From Bradyrhizobium sp. C9 (lineage in GTDB: Bacteria; Pseudomonadota; Alphaproteobacteria; Rhizobiales; Xanthobacteraceae): a stretch of 64,000 nucleotides of DNA. Positions 9,833 to 18,537 of this stretch are shown one piece after another. The DNA lies in assembly GCF_002532045.1 (NCBI RefSeq), contig NZ_NWTG01000002.1, positions 434,001 through 498,000 on the forward strand, written 5' to 3'. Within the stretch, counting starts at the first letter, position 1. Each line of letters starts with the position of its first letter. The translations under genes and the position numbers were made by a program. The notes beneath the pieces are model-generated. The model saw only the letters and a program-made list of their open reading frames with translations. It did not search any database and was not told the origin of the DNA.

Positions 9833-10945
9833 ATGCCGGATTCCGACCCGACCCATGACAATCCGCGCAACGTGAGCAACCTGCCCGCCGTCGTGCACGA
9901 GGGCGAGGTGCAGCGTCCGGCAGCGGAAGGCTGGCTGGTGCGCGCGATCCGCACGCTGTTCGGCTGGAAGGCCGGCTCGGTACGCGACGATTTGCAGGTG
10001 GTGCTCGACGCCTCGACGCCCGACGATGTCGGCTTCTCGGCGATCGAGCGCACCATGCTGCGCAACATCCTCTCACTGAACGAGCGGCGGATCGCCGACG
10101 TCATGATCCATCGCGCCGATATCGTCGCGGTCAAGCGTGACATCCCGCTCGGCGAATTGATGAGCCTGTTCGAGAGCGCCGCGCATTCACGGCTCGTCGT
10201 CTACAACGAAACCCTCGACGACCCCGAGGGCATGGTGCACATCCGCGACCTGCTCGCCTTCATGACCGCGAAGGCGCGCGTCACCGACGCGACGAAGACG
10301 AAGCGCAAGAAGCCGTTCCCCGCCGGGCTCGATCTGCGCAGCGTCGATCTCGCGCTGCCGCTGGCCGACGCCCATATCATCCGCAAGCTGCTCTATATCC
10401 CGCCGTCGATGCGCGCGATCGACCTGTTGGCGCAGATGCAGGCCTCACGCATCCATCTTGCGCTGGTGGTCGACGAATATGGCGGCACCGACGGGCTGGT
10501 GTCGATCGAGGATATCGTCGAGCAGATCGTCGGCGAGATCGACGACGAGCACGATTCCGACGAGCCTCCGTCCATCGTCCGCCAGCCGGACAACTCCTTT
10601 ATCGCCGACGCGCGCGCCAGCCTCGACGATGTCCGCTCGGTGATCGGCGAAGACTTCGTCACCGGCGAGGCCGGCGAGGAGGTCGAGACGCTGGGCGGCT
10701 ACCTGGTGTCGTTCGTCGGCCGCCTGCCGGTGCGCGGCGAGGTGATCTCCGGTCCGGGCAATTACGAGGTCGAGGTGCTCGACGCCGATCCGCGCCGGGT
10801 CAAGCGCGTGCGGATCACGACGCGCAAGGAACGGCCGGCGCCGCGCAAGGAGCGCGAGCGGCGCCGCGAGCAGGCGCCGGACTCCGGCAACCCGCAGGCG
10901 AATGACAACATGCCGCCGCCCGGCGAAGGAGCCGGTCCGCAGTGA
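9833..10945 (+). CDS. CorC/TlyC-like CBS-domain protein
   Basis: A 370-residue protein with two tandem CBS domains (from about residue 85, NERRIADVMIHRADIVAV, to VEQIVGEIDDEHD) followed by a CorC_HlyC domain (FIADARASLDDVRSVIGEDF ... YEVEVLDADPRRVKRVRI). The DUF21 membrane domain of full-length CorB-type transporters is absent, so this is a soluble CorC-like protein, often tied to magnesium or cobalt efflux or resistance. The C-terminal 40 residues are a charged, disordered Arg/Glu/Pro tail. The ATG at 9833 lies 1 bp after ybeY. The stop overlaps the lnt start (GTGA). The ybeY-corC-lnt order is widespread in proteobacteria. Confidence 0.88.
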   Translation: MPDSDPTHDNPRNVSNLPAVVHEGEVQRPAAEGWLVRAIRTLFGWKAGSVRDDLQVVLDASTPDDVGFSAIERTMLRNILSLNERRIADVMIHRADIVAVKRDIPLGELMSLFESAAHSRLVVYNETLDDPEGMVHIRDLLAFMTAKARVTDATKTKRKKPFPAGLDLRSVDLALPLADAHIIRKLLYIPPSMRAIDLLAQMQASRIHLALVVDEYGGTDGLVSIEDIVEQIVGEIDDEHDSDEPPSIVRQPDNSFIADARASLDDVRSVIGEDFVTGEAGEEVETLGGYLVSFVGRLPVRGEVISGPGNYEVEVLDADPRRVKRVRITTRKERPAPRKERERRREQAPDSGNPQANDNMPPPGEGAGPQ

Positions 10946-12555
10946 GGCTCTCCGACAAGCTCCGATCGATCGGTCTCGCCGTCATCCTGACCTGGGGATG
11001 GAGGCGCGTCGTGCTCGCGCTCGCGGCGGGCGCCTTGTCCTCGCTGGCGATGGCGCCGTTCAACGCCTGGCCGGTGCTGTTTCTGACGTTTTCGATCGCG
11101 GTCTGGCTGATCGATGGTAGCGCTGCGGGACGCTGGCGCGGCGTACCCGCCGCAGCGCTGTCGGGCTTCTGGTTCGGCCTCGGCTATTTCGTGCCGGGAC
11201 TGTACTGGATCGGTTACGCCTTCTTCGTCGATGCAGACACTTTCGCCTGGCTGACGCCGTTCGCGGTGCTCGGCCTGCCCGCATACCTCGCGCTGTTCAC
11301 CGCCTTCGGCTTCGCGCTGGCGCGGCTGATCTGGCCGCGGGACGCCTCGCGCGTGCTGGCGCTGGCGGTCAGCTTGACGATTTCGGAATGGCTGCGCGGC
11401 CATCTGCTCAGCGGCTTTCCGTGGAATGCGTTCGGCTACGCGCTGACCGAACCTCTGGCGCTGGCCCAGACCGCATCGCTGATCGGGCTGTGGGGCATGA
11501 CGTTCCTGGCCGTCGCGATCTTCGCAAGTCCGGCCGTGCTGATCGACGGCGCCTCGCGCGGCCGCAAGCCGTGGCGCGCACCGGTGGCTGCGGTGCTGGT
11601 GCTCGCCGCGATGCTGACGTTCGGTGCGGTCCGCCTTTCGCAACAGCCGACCAGCATGGTCAGCGGCGTCAAGCTGCGCATCATGCAGCCCGATCTGCAG
11701 CAGGACGCCAAGTTCAACTACTCCGCCAAGGCGGCGGTGATGCAGAAATATCTCACCCTGTCGGATCGTGCGTCGGGACCGCACTCCACCGGCGTGAGCG
11801 ACTCCACCATCCTGATCTGGCCGGAATCCGCATTTCCGTTCTTCCTGACCAAGGAAGCCGATGCGATGGCCCAGATCGCCGATTTGCTGCCGAAGGGAAC
11901 TGTGCTGATCACCGGCTCGGTGCGCGCGCCCGATCTGCCGCCCGGCGTCCGCGTCACGCGCGCATATAATTCGATCTACGTCATCGACCATGATGGCAGC
12001 GTGCTTGCGGTCTACGACAAGCTGCACCTTGTCCCATTCGGAGAATATCTGCCGTTCCAGGACTGGATGGAGAAGCTCGGCTTCGTGCAGCTCACCAAGG
12101 TGCAGGGCGGCTTCATTCCCGGCACGATCCGCCGGACGCTCGATATTCCCAATGCGCCGCGCGCGCTGCCCTTGATCTGCTACGAGGCGATCTTCCCCGG
12201 CAACGTCGTGAGCCGCGACGACCGTCCCGGCTGGATCATCAACGTCACCAATGACGGCTGGTTCGGAATCTCGACCGGCCCCTATCAGCATCTGCAGCAG
12301 GCCCGGCTGCGCTCGATCGAGGAAGGCCTGCCGATGGTGCGCGCCGCGAATACGGGCATCTCGGCCATCATCGATCCGCTCGGGCGGATTGTCGCCCAAC
12401 TTGGGCTCGGCATCGAGGGCGTGCTCGATGCCGGCCTGCCGACGGCCATCGCGCCGACGATCTATGCGCGTGTCGGCAACATCCCCGCCGCGGTGATTGT
12501 GTTAGTTGCCCTCGCAATCGTCTTGCGGAGGCGTTTTGTCAGGCGAAAGGCCTGA
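10942..12555 (+). CDS. lnt: Apolipoprotein N-acyltransferase Lnt
   Basis: Inner-membrane enzyme of 537 residues that adds the third acyl chain to the N-terminal Cys of lipoproteins. The N-terminal half has about six hydrophobic helices (LALAAGALSSLAMAPFNAWPVLFL onward) and the C-terminal half is a periplasmic nitrilase domain. The catalytic triad is Glu295 (WPESAFPFF), Lys360 (YDKLHLVPFGEYLP) and Cys413 (LICYEAIFPG), with spacing close to the E. coli triad. Translation starts at GTG 10942, overlapping the previous stop. A C-terminal hydrophobic helix precedes the basic tail RRRFVRRKA. Confidence 0.95.
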   Translation: MRLSDKLRSIGLAVILTWGWRRVVLALAAGALSSLAMAPFNAWPVLFLTFSIAVWLIDGSAAGRWRGVPAAALSGFWFGLGYFVPGLYWIGYAFFVDADTFAWLTPFAVLGLPAYLALFTAFGFALARLIWPRDASRVLALAVSLTISEWLRGHLLSGFPWNAFGYALTEPLALAQTASLIGLWGMTFLAVAIFASPAVLIDGASRGRKPWRAPVAAVLVLAAMLTFGAVRLSQQPTSMVSGVKLRIMQPDLQQDAKFNYSAKAAVMQKYLTLSDRASGPHSTGVSDSTILIWPESAFPFFLTKEADAMAQIADLLPKGTVLITGSVRAPDLPPGVRVTRAYNSIYVIDHDGSVLAVYDKLHLVPFGEYLPFQDWMEKLGFVQLTKVQGGFIPGTIRRTLDIPNAPRALPLICYEAIFPGNVVSRDDRPGWIINVTNDGWFGISTGPYQHLQQARLRSIEEGLPMVRAANTGISAIIDPLGRIVAQLGLGIEGVLDAGLPTAIAPTIYARVGNIPAAVIVLVALAIVLRRRFVRRKA

Positions 12556-12818
12556 CGGCGCTTATCGCCGGTTGTCACACGAACCCGAAAAAGTGTCGAA
12601 ATTCACCTCAGCGTGATTCCACCTGTTGACAGATCGACCGTGCACTTCGCATTGTACGGGTCCACGCGAAATCACAAGCCAAGTCAGCCCCTTTGCGCAA
12701 ATTGTCCGCATTTCGTCCCGATCCTCCTTGCAGGATTTGACGGCACCGGCGCCTGAGGCATACTCCACGTCCAACTTGCCTCACCCACCGGGCGCGCAAT
12801 CCCTTAGGAGAGTTGGAG
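12556..12818. other. lnt-XRE intergenic region
   Basis: 263 bp without a gene. It holds a consensus TTGACA at 12626-12631 with only a poor -10 after it, and a better promoter candidate at 12737-12764. No riboswitch-like structure was recognised. Confidence 0.4.
12737..12764 (+). promoter_or_regulatory. Candidate sigma-70-type promoter for the XRE gene
   Basis: TTGACG (12737-12742), a 16 bp spacer and CATACT (12759-12764) lie about 55 bp before the XRE start codon. A good ribosome binding site, AGGAG, is at 12806-12810. The call rests on consensus matching alone. Confidence 0.45.
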
Positions 12819-13235
12819 ATGTCCACCAAAGCGCCCAATCCTGTTGACAAATATGTCGGCAGCCGCGTCCGAATGCGACGCATCATGCTCGGCATGAGCC
12901 AGGAAAAACTGGGCGAGGCGCTAGGCCTGACGTTCCAGCAGGTGCAGAAATACGAGAAGGGCACCAATCGTGTCGGCGCCAGCCGGCTGCAGCAGATCTC
13001 CGAAATCCTGCAGGTGCCGGTCTCTTTCCTGTTCGATGGCGGCCCGAGCGGCGTCAAGACCGCCGACGGCTTCAGCGAGGGCTCCTCGCCGGCCTATGTG
13101 TCCGACTTTCTGGCAACCGCCGAAGGCCTGGCCCTGACCCGCGCTTTCACGCGGATCGCGGACGCCAAGCTTCGCCGCAGCATCGTCGAACTGGTCGAGC
13201 AGATCGCGGCGCGTGAGGCGGCCGAACAGGTCTGA
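12819..13235 (+). CDS. XRE-family helix-turn-helix regulator
   Basis: A 138-residue transcription factor with one N-terminal XRE HTH (residues about 15-70: RVRMRRIMLGMSQEKLGEALGLTFQQVQKYEKGTNRVGASRLQQISEIL) and a C-terminal helical segment ending EQIAAREAAEQV. The type is widely conserved in Rhizobiales between lnt and metK. ATG 12819 is chosen because AGGAG-AGTTGGAG precedes it; a TTG two codons upstream is less likely. The ligand and regulon cannot be read from the sequence. Here the next gene is an M20 peptidase and not metK, which is discussed as a finding. Confidence 0.88.
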   Translation: MSTKAPNPVDKYVGSRVRMRRIMLGMSQEKLGEALGLTFQQVQKYEKGTNRVGASRLQQISEILQVPVSFLFDGGPSGVKTADGFSEGSSPAYVSDFLATAEGLALTRAFTRIADAKLRRSIVELVEQIAAREAAEQV

Positions 13236-13347
13236 TCCGGCCATATCCGTTTGAGCGATCGTCAAATCTGGAATATGTCATTCCGGCGTACGCTAAGGCG
13301 CGACGAGTTCCGATGGAATCTCGTCGCGCTCTAGCTCCTTGATCGAA

Positions 13348-13391
13348 CATGATCTTTCCGGAAAGCCGCGTCACGCATTTCCGGATCACGC
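13348..13391. repeat. Family A palindromic repeat
   Basis: CATGATCTTTCCGGAAAG ... CATTTCCGGATCACG, a slightly diverged copy of the 2977-3021 element, lying between the XRE regulator and the M20 peptidase. The sequence before it (13290-13335) contains the short GCGACGAGTTCC/GGAATCTCGTCGC hairpin, which may serve as a processing or termination structure. Confidence 0.8.
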
Positions 13392-13442
13392 TTCGGCGCA
13401 TGCGCTGAATGACAAAGCGAATTCACAGGCGACGACAACAGC

Positions 13443-14567
13443 ATGTCCAGCAATCCGTTCGAAACCGCTGCTATCCTCGACGGCATTCGCCGTTGGGTCG
13501 AAATCGAATCTCCGACGGAGCGGCCGGATCAGGTCAACAAACTGGCTGATCTCGTCGCGTCAGGCTATCGCGACCTGCCGGCCACCGTCGACCGCGTTGC
13601 GGGACGCGACGGCTGCGGCGATCATCTGGTGACGCGCTCGTCCTGGGGGCAGGACGCGCCGGGCATTCTGGTGTTGAGCCATCTCGACACAGTTCATCCG
13701 ATGGGATTCATCGAACGGTTACCATTCAAGATCGACGGCGACAGCGCGTTCGGCCCCGGCATCTACGACATGAAGGGCGGCGCCTATCTCGCCTATCACG
13801 CATTTCGGCAGATCTGCGCCGACGACGTACGCCCGCCGCTCGGCATCACCCAGCTCTACGTCTCAGACGAGGAGATCGGCAGCCCGACCTCGCGGTCGCT
13901 GATCGAGGCCGAGGGCCGCAAGGCCAAATACGTGCTGGTGACCGAGCCGGCGCGCGACGGCGGCAAGATCGTCACCGGCCGCAAGGGCGTCGCGCGCTTT
14001 GACGTGCACATCAAGGGCGCACCGGCACATGCCGGCACGCGCCCCGAGGACGGCCGCAGCGCGATCCGGGAACTCGGCCATGTGATCCTGGCGCTGGAGG
14101 CGATGAACGATCTCAAGCGCGGCGTCACCGTCAATGTCGGCGTGGTCCGCGGCGGCACCAAGCCGAACGTGATCGCCGAAGAGGCCCATGCCGAAGTCGA
14201 CATGCGCGTACCGACCATGGCCGACGCCGACGAGCTGGTGCCGAAGATCCTCGGCATCACCTCGCGCACCGACGGCGTCGCCGTGAAAGTGACCGGCGAA
14301 TTGAACCGTCCGCCCTATGAGAAGAGCAATGCCGGCGCCGCGCTCTACGAACACGCCAGGGAGCTTGCAGGCGAACTCGGCTTCGAGCTGATCGATGTAT
14401 TCACCGGCGGCGGCTCCGACGGCAATTTCACCGCGCCGCATACCGCAACGCTCGACGGCCTCGGCGTCGACGGCAAGGGCGCGCATACCCATTACGAGCA
14501 GCTCTACATCTCGTCGATCGAGCCGCGCGCACGCCTGCTGTACCGGCTCTATCAGACGCTGCGATGA
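13443..14567 (+). CDS. M20-family metallopeptidase (glutamate carboxypeptidase-like)
   Basis: A zinc-dependent exopeptidase or amidohydrolase of 374 residues in the M20/CPG2 group. Predicted metal ligands and catalytic residues are seen in order: LSHLDTVHPMG (His, catalytic Asp), GIYDMKGGAYLAYHA (bridging Asp), YVSDEEIGSPTSR (catalytic Glu-Glu), VTEPA (Glu) and the late His in AHTHYEQLYISS. The lid/dimerisation domain lies in between (KGVARFDVHIKGAPAHAGTRPEDGRSAI). No signal peptide, so cytoplasmic. The stop overlaps the trmB start (ATGA). Members cleave C-terminal Glu or other acyl-amino acids; the substrate is unknown. Confidence 0.88.
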   Translation: MSSNPFETAAILDGIRRWVEIESPTERPDQVNKLADLVASGYRDLPATVDRVAGRDGCGDHLVTRSSWGQDAPGILVLSHLDTVHPMGFIERLPFKIDGDSAFGPGIYDMKGGAYLAYHAFRQICADDVRPPLGITQLYVSDEEIGSPTSRSLIEAEGRKAKYVLVTEPARDGGKIVTGRKGVARFDVHIKGAPAHAGTRPEDGRSAIRELGHVILALEAMNDLKRGVTVNVGVVRGGTKPNVIAEEAHAEVDMRVPTMADADELVPKILGITSRTDGVAVKVTGELNRPPYEKSNAGAALYEHARELAGELGFELIDVFTGGGSDGNFTAPHTATLDGLGVDGKGAHTHYEQLYISSIEPRARLLYRLYQTLR

Positions 14568-15304
14568 CCCCTGCTCCGAACGACAGCGACGATCGCGATT
14601 CGTCCGACGATGGCGCGATGACCCATTCGCGCGGCTCGTTCTTCGGACGGCGCAAGGGCCACAAGCTGCGCGCGCACCAGGCCGATCTGATCGACACCCT
14701 GCTGCCGCATCTTTCGCTCGACATCGCGGCGCCCGCACCCGAGGCGCTGACCGAGCTGTTCGATGATCGCATCGAAAACGTCAGGCTCGAGATCGGCTTC
14801 GGCGGCGGCGAGCATCTGATAGCGGAAGCACAGGCCTTTCCGGCAACCGGCTTCATCGGCTGCGAGCCCTATGTCAACGGCATGGCCAAGATCCTGACCC
14901 AGATCGAGGCACTGAACATCGACAATATCCGCCTGTTCGCCGGCGACGCAGCAGAGCTGTTGGCCTGGGCGCCACCGCGCTCGCTGGCGCGCATCGACCT
15001 GATTCATCCCGATCCCTGGCCGAAGCGGCGGCACTGGAAGCGGCGCTTCGTACAGGATGCAACGGTCGCGGCGATGACCCGGCTGCTGCCGCCGGGCGGC
15101 GAATTCCGCTTCGTCAGCGATATCGATGATTACTGCGCCTGGACGCTCGCGCATCTGATGCGCTCGCCCGACTTCGCCTGGCTCGCCGAGCGCGCGATCG
15201 ACTGGCAGCAACCGTGGCCGAACTACACCATGACGCGCTACGGCGCCAAAGCCGAGCGTGAAGGACGCAAGGCGGCGTATCTGCGATTCAAGCGCTTGCC
15301 CTGA
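14564..15304 (+). CDS. trmB: tRNA (guanine46-N7)-methyltransferase TrmB
   Basis: SAM-dependent methyltransferase of 246 residues that makes m7G46 in the variable loop of tRNAs. The SAM-binding motif is LEIGFGGGEHLI, and the family signature DLIHPDPWPKRRHWKRRFVQ is intact. The C-terminal YGAKAEREGRKAAYLRFKRLP matches the end of the family. The N-terminal 20 residues are acidic and variable. ATG 14564 overlaps the M20 peptidase stop. It is convergent with the dioxygenase gene, with only 6 bp between the two stops. Confidence 0.95.
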   Translation: MTPAPNDSDDRDSSDDGAMTHSRGSFFGRRKGHKLRAHQADLIDTLLPHLSLDIAAPAPEALTELFDDRIENVRLEIGFGGGEHLIAEAQAFPATGFIGCEPYVNGMAKILTQIEALNIDNIRLFAGDAAELLAWAPPRSLARIDLIHPDPWPKRRHWKRRFVQDATVAAMTRLLPPGGEFRFVSDIDDYCAWTLAHLMRSPDFAWLAERAIDWQQPWPNYTMTRYGAKAEREGRKAAYLRFKRLP

Positions 15305-15310
15305 ATTTCG

Positions 15311-16153
15311 TTATCCCTGCCCCGCCATCCGCGCCTTCCTGACGTCGGTCGCTTCCCAGACCATGCGCTTGCCGCGCTCGCGGCCAAGCAGCTCGATCGG
15401 ATCGTGATTATCGATGTGGCCGAACTGGCCCTTGTAGACGCTGTAGCCGCACAATTCCTGCAAGCGGCGCGGAAAGCGGGCCGCGGTCTCGCGCGAAATT
15501 CCGAGCTGCAAGTTTTCCTGCTGGCGCATCCAGCCCCAGCAATAGGCGCAGGAGAAGGCAAAGCGCCTTGCGTCGCTGGTGTTGGCACCGCCGCCATGCC
15601 ACAGCGCGCTGTCGAACAGCATCACGCTGCCCGCCGGCATGGTCGCAGTGACCGCGTCGTAATCCTTGCCGTATTCCGGCGACGAATCGAATGTGTGGCT
15701 GCGCGGAATGATCCGTGTCGCGCCGTTGTCGTCGCGGAAATCGGACAGCGCCCAGATCGCATTGATCGTGATCGGAATATGCGGCCGCGGCAGCGGGATC
15801 AACTGGGTGTCTTCGTGGATCGGCTGCGCCTCCTGGCCGGGGCCGAGCACCAGCGAGCAGAACGACGACAGCAGGCATTCTTTGTCCAGCACGCGCTCGA
15901 CCACCGGCAGCACGTTCTCATGCAGCGGCACCTCCCAGAACAAATCGTCATAGGTCAGGAGGTTGTTGATGCGCAGTGTCTTGAAACCCTCGAACGAGGT
16001 CCTGGCATGTGCGAGATTGTGCTCTCGCTCTATTTTCAGCACCGCGTCCCTCAATCCCTCGACCAGGTCCGGCGAGGCGGCGAGCTCGATCACGGTGTAT
16101 CCGTCGTCGCGGATCCGTTCCGCGTGCGATTGGATGTCGGCGTCCGTCAGCAT
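15311..16153 (-). CDS. Phytanoyl-CoA dioxygenase (PhyH) family protein
   Basis: A non-haem Fe(II)/2-oxoglutarate-dependent oxygenase of 280 residues. The facial triad is visible as HED in QEAQPIHEDTQLIPL and His in IIPRSHTFDSS, with a following Trp-His-Gly region (LFDSALWHGGGANTSD) and an Arg in DARRFAFSC that could bind 2-oxoglutarate. The frame is open to 16324, but those upstream codons read through an intergenic palindrome, so ATG 16153 (MLTDADIQSHAERIRDDGY) is preferred. The substrate is unknown; family members hydroxylate lipids, ectoine and other small molecules. Confidence 0.85.
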   Translation of the reverse strand: MLTDADIQSHAERIRDDGYTVIELAASPDLVEGLRDAVLKIEREHNLAHARTSFEGFKTLRINNLLTYDDLFWEVPLHENVLPVVERVLDKECLLSSFCSLVLGPGQEAQPIHEDTQLIPLPRPHIPITINAIWALSDFRDDNGATRIIPRSHTFDSSPEYGKDYDAVTATMPAGSVMLFDSALWHGGGANTSDARRFAFSCAYCWGWMRQQENLQLGISRETAARFPRRLQELCGYSVYKGQFGHIDNHDPIELLGRERGKRMVWEATDVRKARMAGQG

Positions 16154-16214
16154 GGCGATCTCCCCGTTGGCGCTGTATCGCGCCTTGCGGAAAGCATAGC
16201 GGAACCACTCCAGT

Positions 16215-16317
16215 CCGTCACCCTGAGGAGGCCGCAAGGCGGCCGTCTCGAAGGGTCGACGGCCGGCCGGGCCGTGCATCCTTCGAGACGCCGCTGCGCG
16301 GCTGCTCAGGATGACGG
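16215..16317. repeat. Intergenic inverted repeat, family C
   Basis: Outer arms CCGTCACCCTGAGGAG and CTCAGGATGACGG, and inner arms GTCTCGAAGG and CCTTCGAGAC, match the organisation of the 87-196 element. It lies upstream of the dioxygenase gene and downstream of the DUF2336 gene, both on the minus strand. Confidence 0.75.
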
Positions 16318-16339
16318 ATGCCAAGCGTTGGCGCTTGAA

Positions 16340-17410
16340 CTAGCGCGACTTCCAGAAGTCCACGACGCGCTGCGCGGTCGACGGCATCAGGCGGACGAAA
16401 TTCACCCGCGCGCCTTCGATATCGGCCGGTGACGGCACGCGGTTCGGCCCGAGCCGCATCAGGATCAGGACGCGCACGGTCGGCCATTCGAAGCCGATCG
16501 TCTTGCTGGCGATCAGGATCGGATCGTAACGGTCGCCGGAGATCAGGCGATCGAGCGTGACGATCTTCACGCCGGTCAGCGCCGCGAGCGCCGCCACGCA
16601 TTCCTCATATTTGAAAGCCTTGGCGAAGCCCGCCACCGCGGCCTCGTTCAATTCGCCGGCGCGATGCAGCACCAGGATCGTGCGCTGCGCGGCTGCGAAG
16701 TCGCGGCCCTCGACCTGCGCGACGACGCCTTCGATCTCGTTCAGCGCCAGCTTGATCTCGGCCTGCCGTTCCGGCTTGGCGACGATCTGCAACCGGCGGC
16801 GGATCACGTCGATCGAGCCGGCCAGCAGGCTCTTCAGATGCACGGGCGGAAGATCGTCACGGCGGCCGATCCGCAAGGTCAGCACGCCATCCTGACCGGC
16901 GCGCCGCACCAGCGTCGTGAAGGAGGCGTCCGAGAACGCGGCGCCCGCATTGCCGGCGGCGGATCGGATCACATCGCGATCGCCGCGACGGACGATGACA
17001 TCGGTCAGCGCGGTCGAGAGCCTGGACCGTTCGGCCATCGCCAGCAGATGGCCCTGGCCCTTGGCATTGGCGATCTCGACCAGCACCTTTTCGTCAATCA
17101 CCGGCGACTGGCGCAGCACGGGCCCCGCGATCGCGACCTCGTCCTCGCGGGCGAGTTGCCCGACCAGATGCCGCGGCGCGTTGGCGAGCGGCGCAAGCCG
17201 TTCGGCGAGATTGATCCGCGCCGCCAGGTCGGCATGCGGGACCAGACTGGTCAGCACCCCATCGAACAGGTCGATATGGTCGGGGCGAAAGCCCGCGGCG
17301 CCCTGCAGGAACAGCTCGCCGAGCCGGCGCGCGGCCTCGGCGCGACGCTTGGGGTCGCCGCGGCGAACGATGTCGTCGAGTTCCGGGATCAGCGCGGGGG
17401 CTGTCGTCAT
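16340..17410 (-). CDS. DUF2336 domain-containing protein
   Basis: A 356-residue, mostly alpha-helical protein matching the alphaproteobacterial DUF2336 family (SLVPHADLAARINLAERLAPLANAPRHLVGQLAREDEVAIAGPVLRQSPVIDE...), whose central part resembles HEAT-like helical repeats. No signal peptide or membrane segment. DUF2336 proteins often sit near motility, PilZ or signalling genes, but no function has been assigned from sequence. ATG 17410 gives a plausible N-terminus (MTTAPALIPELDDIVRRGD). It is divergent from the rimP operon. Confidence 0.8.
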   Translation of the reverse strand: MTTAPALIPELDDIVRRGDPKRRAEAARRLGELFLQGAAGFRPDHIDLFDGVLTSLVPHADLAARINLAERLAPLANAPRHLVGQLAREDEVAIAGPVLRQSPVIDEKVLVEIANAKGQGHLLAMAERSRLSTALTDVIVRRGDRDVIRSAAGNAGAAFSDASFTTLVRRAGQDGVLTLRIGRRDDLPPVHLKSLLAGSIDVIRRRLQIVAKPERQAEIKLALNEIEGVVAQVEGRDFAAAQRTILVLHRAGELNEAAVAGFAKAFKYEECVAALAALTGVKIVTLDRLISGDRYDPILIASKTIGFEWPTVRVLILMRLGPNRVPSPADIEGARVNFVRLMPSTAQRVVDFWKSR

Positions 17411-17535
17411 GAGCCTTGTCCAATCGGCGACTTCTGCCGATTTTCGGCAATCTATGGCCCCGTTCGTAAACGGAGGGTTAGGTCAAACCTGCACCCCGGA
17501 GCCCGCAAAATCGCCTTCCGCCTGATACGGAGGCC

Positions 17536-17563
17536 TTGCCGGACCGGGGCAAAAGGGCTATAT
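17536..17563 (+). promoter_or_regulatory. Candidate promoter of the rimP-nusA-infB leader
   Basis: TTGCCG (17536-17541), a 16 bp spacer and CTATAT (17558-17563) fit the alphaproteobacterial housekeeping promoter pattern. Transcription would start near 17570, about 30 nt before the terminator hairpin and 190 nt before the rimP start codon. Confidence 0.5.
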
Positions 17564-17601
17564 CCACCGCAACTTATGGTATCTCATACGATCGCGTAGG
17601 A

Positions 17602-17632
17602 GAGTGGGCCCCCCGGGACCCGCTCTTTTTTA
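17602..17632 (+). terminator. Intrinsic terminator in the rimP leader (candidate attenuator)
   Basis: Stem GAGTGGG (17602-17608) with CCCGCTC (17619-17625), one G-U pair, loop CCCCCCGGGA, then a run of Ts from 17625. It lies inside the leader between the promoter candidate and rimP, with no complete gene upstream on this strand, so premature termination is the simplest reading. Confidence 0.65.
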
Positions 17633-17642
17633 TTACCTGACG

Positions 17643-17663
17643 GGACCCGGCGAGGCCGGGTCC
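17643..17663 (+). promoter_or_regulatory. Second leader hairpin, possible antiterminator arm
   Basis: A perfect 9 bp stem, GGACCCGGC (17643-17651) and GCCGGGTCC (17655-17663), with loop GAG. Its 3' arm can also pair with GGACCCG at 17616-17622, the 3' half of the terminator, so the two folds exclude each other. Only a weak T run follows. Confidence 0.5.
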
Positions 17664-17757
17664 GGTTTAGGTAGCGTTAGCGGCCCCTTAAGGCCACCTG
17701 AACAACACAACAGACCTCAGACAACCCGCAGACCTTAGACAGCCTTTGACACTGGAT

Positions 17758-18534
17758 ATGACCGATCCGACCGCCACGCCCGTGGACACCGAACTGCTCG
17801 CCGAGCCGCGGCTCGTCGTCGAGCCCGGGGTCGCGGCGCGCGTCGCCGCCGTCGCAGTCCCGGTGCTGCAGGGCATGGGCTATCGCCTGGTGCGCATCAA
17901 GGTTTCGGGCGACGCCGGCTGCACCGTGCAGATCATGGCGGAGCGCCCCGACGGCTCGATGCAGCTCGAGGATTGCGAGGCGATCTCGCGCGCGCTGTCG
18001 CCGGTGCTCGATGTCGCCGACCCGATCGAGCGCGCCTACCGGCTGGAAATCTCCTCGCCCGGCATCGACCGGCCACTGGTGCGCCGCTCCGACTTCGAGC
18101 GCTACACCGGGCATCTGGTGAAGATCGAGATGGCGGTGGCGCATCAGGGCCGCAAACGGTTCCGCGGCCTGCTCGGCGGCGTCGAAGGCGATGCGGTGCG
18201 CATCAAGCGCGACGATCCGCGCCCGACTGAGGACGCCGAGGTTCTCCTTGTGATGGAGGACATTTCGGACGCGCGGCTGGTGCTGACCGACGAGCTGGTC
18301 GAGGAATCGATGCGCCGCGGCAAGGCCGCCGAACGCGAGCTGCGCCGCGAACTCGGCCTCGCGCCGCCGCAGCCGGCTCACGCGAAGAAAAGCGATCCTG
18401 CGAAGAGTCAGAAGCCGAAAGCCAAGCCTGCCCACAAGCTCGGCACCAAGCCAGCGCCGACCAACACCAAAAAGCACCGCCTGGCCGCCGAGCGCGCGCG
18501 CCGCGGCGAGATCGATCCATTCGAAGGAGACTAA
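17758..18534 (+). CDS. rimP: Ribosome maturation factor RimP
   Basis: A 258-residue 30S-subunit assembly factor. The N-terminal domain ([26 protein letters not shown] ... [36 protein letters not shown]) carries the family signature [12 protein letters not shown]. The C-terminal SH3-like domain follows. A lysine-rich, Pro/Ala-containing tail from about residue 205 is longer than in E. coli RimP and is typical of Rhizobiales. ATG 17758 is chosen over TTG 17746. First gene of the operon; nusA starts 3 bp after its stop. Confidence 0.93.
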   Translation: MTDPTATPVDTELLAEPRLVVEPGVAARVAAVAVPVLQGMGYRLVRIKVSGDAGCTVQIMAERPDGSMQLEDCEAISRALSPVLDVADPIERAYRLEISSPGIDRPLVRRSDFERYTGHLVKIEMAVAHQGRKRFRGLLGGVEGDAVRIKRDDPRPTEDAEVLLVMEDISDARLVLTDELVEESMRRGKAAERELRRELGLAPPQPAHAKKSDPAKSQKPKAKPAHKLGTKPAPTNTKKHRLAAERARRGEIDPFEGD

Positions 18535-18537
18535 GCC

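Larger units (their letters stand above)
17411..17757. other. DUF2336/rimP divergent intergenic region
   Basis: 347 bp without a protein gene. The first 110 bp hold no recognised signal. The rest contains a promoter candidate (17536-17563), an intrinsic terminator (17602-17632) and a second strong hairpin (17643-17663), together forming a leader for the rimP operon. Confidence 0.6.
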
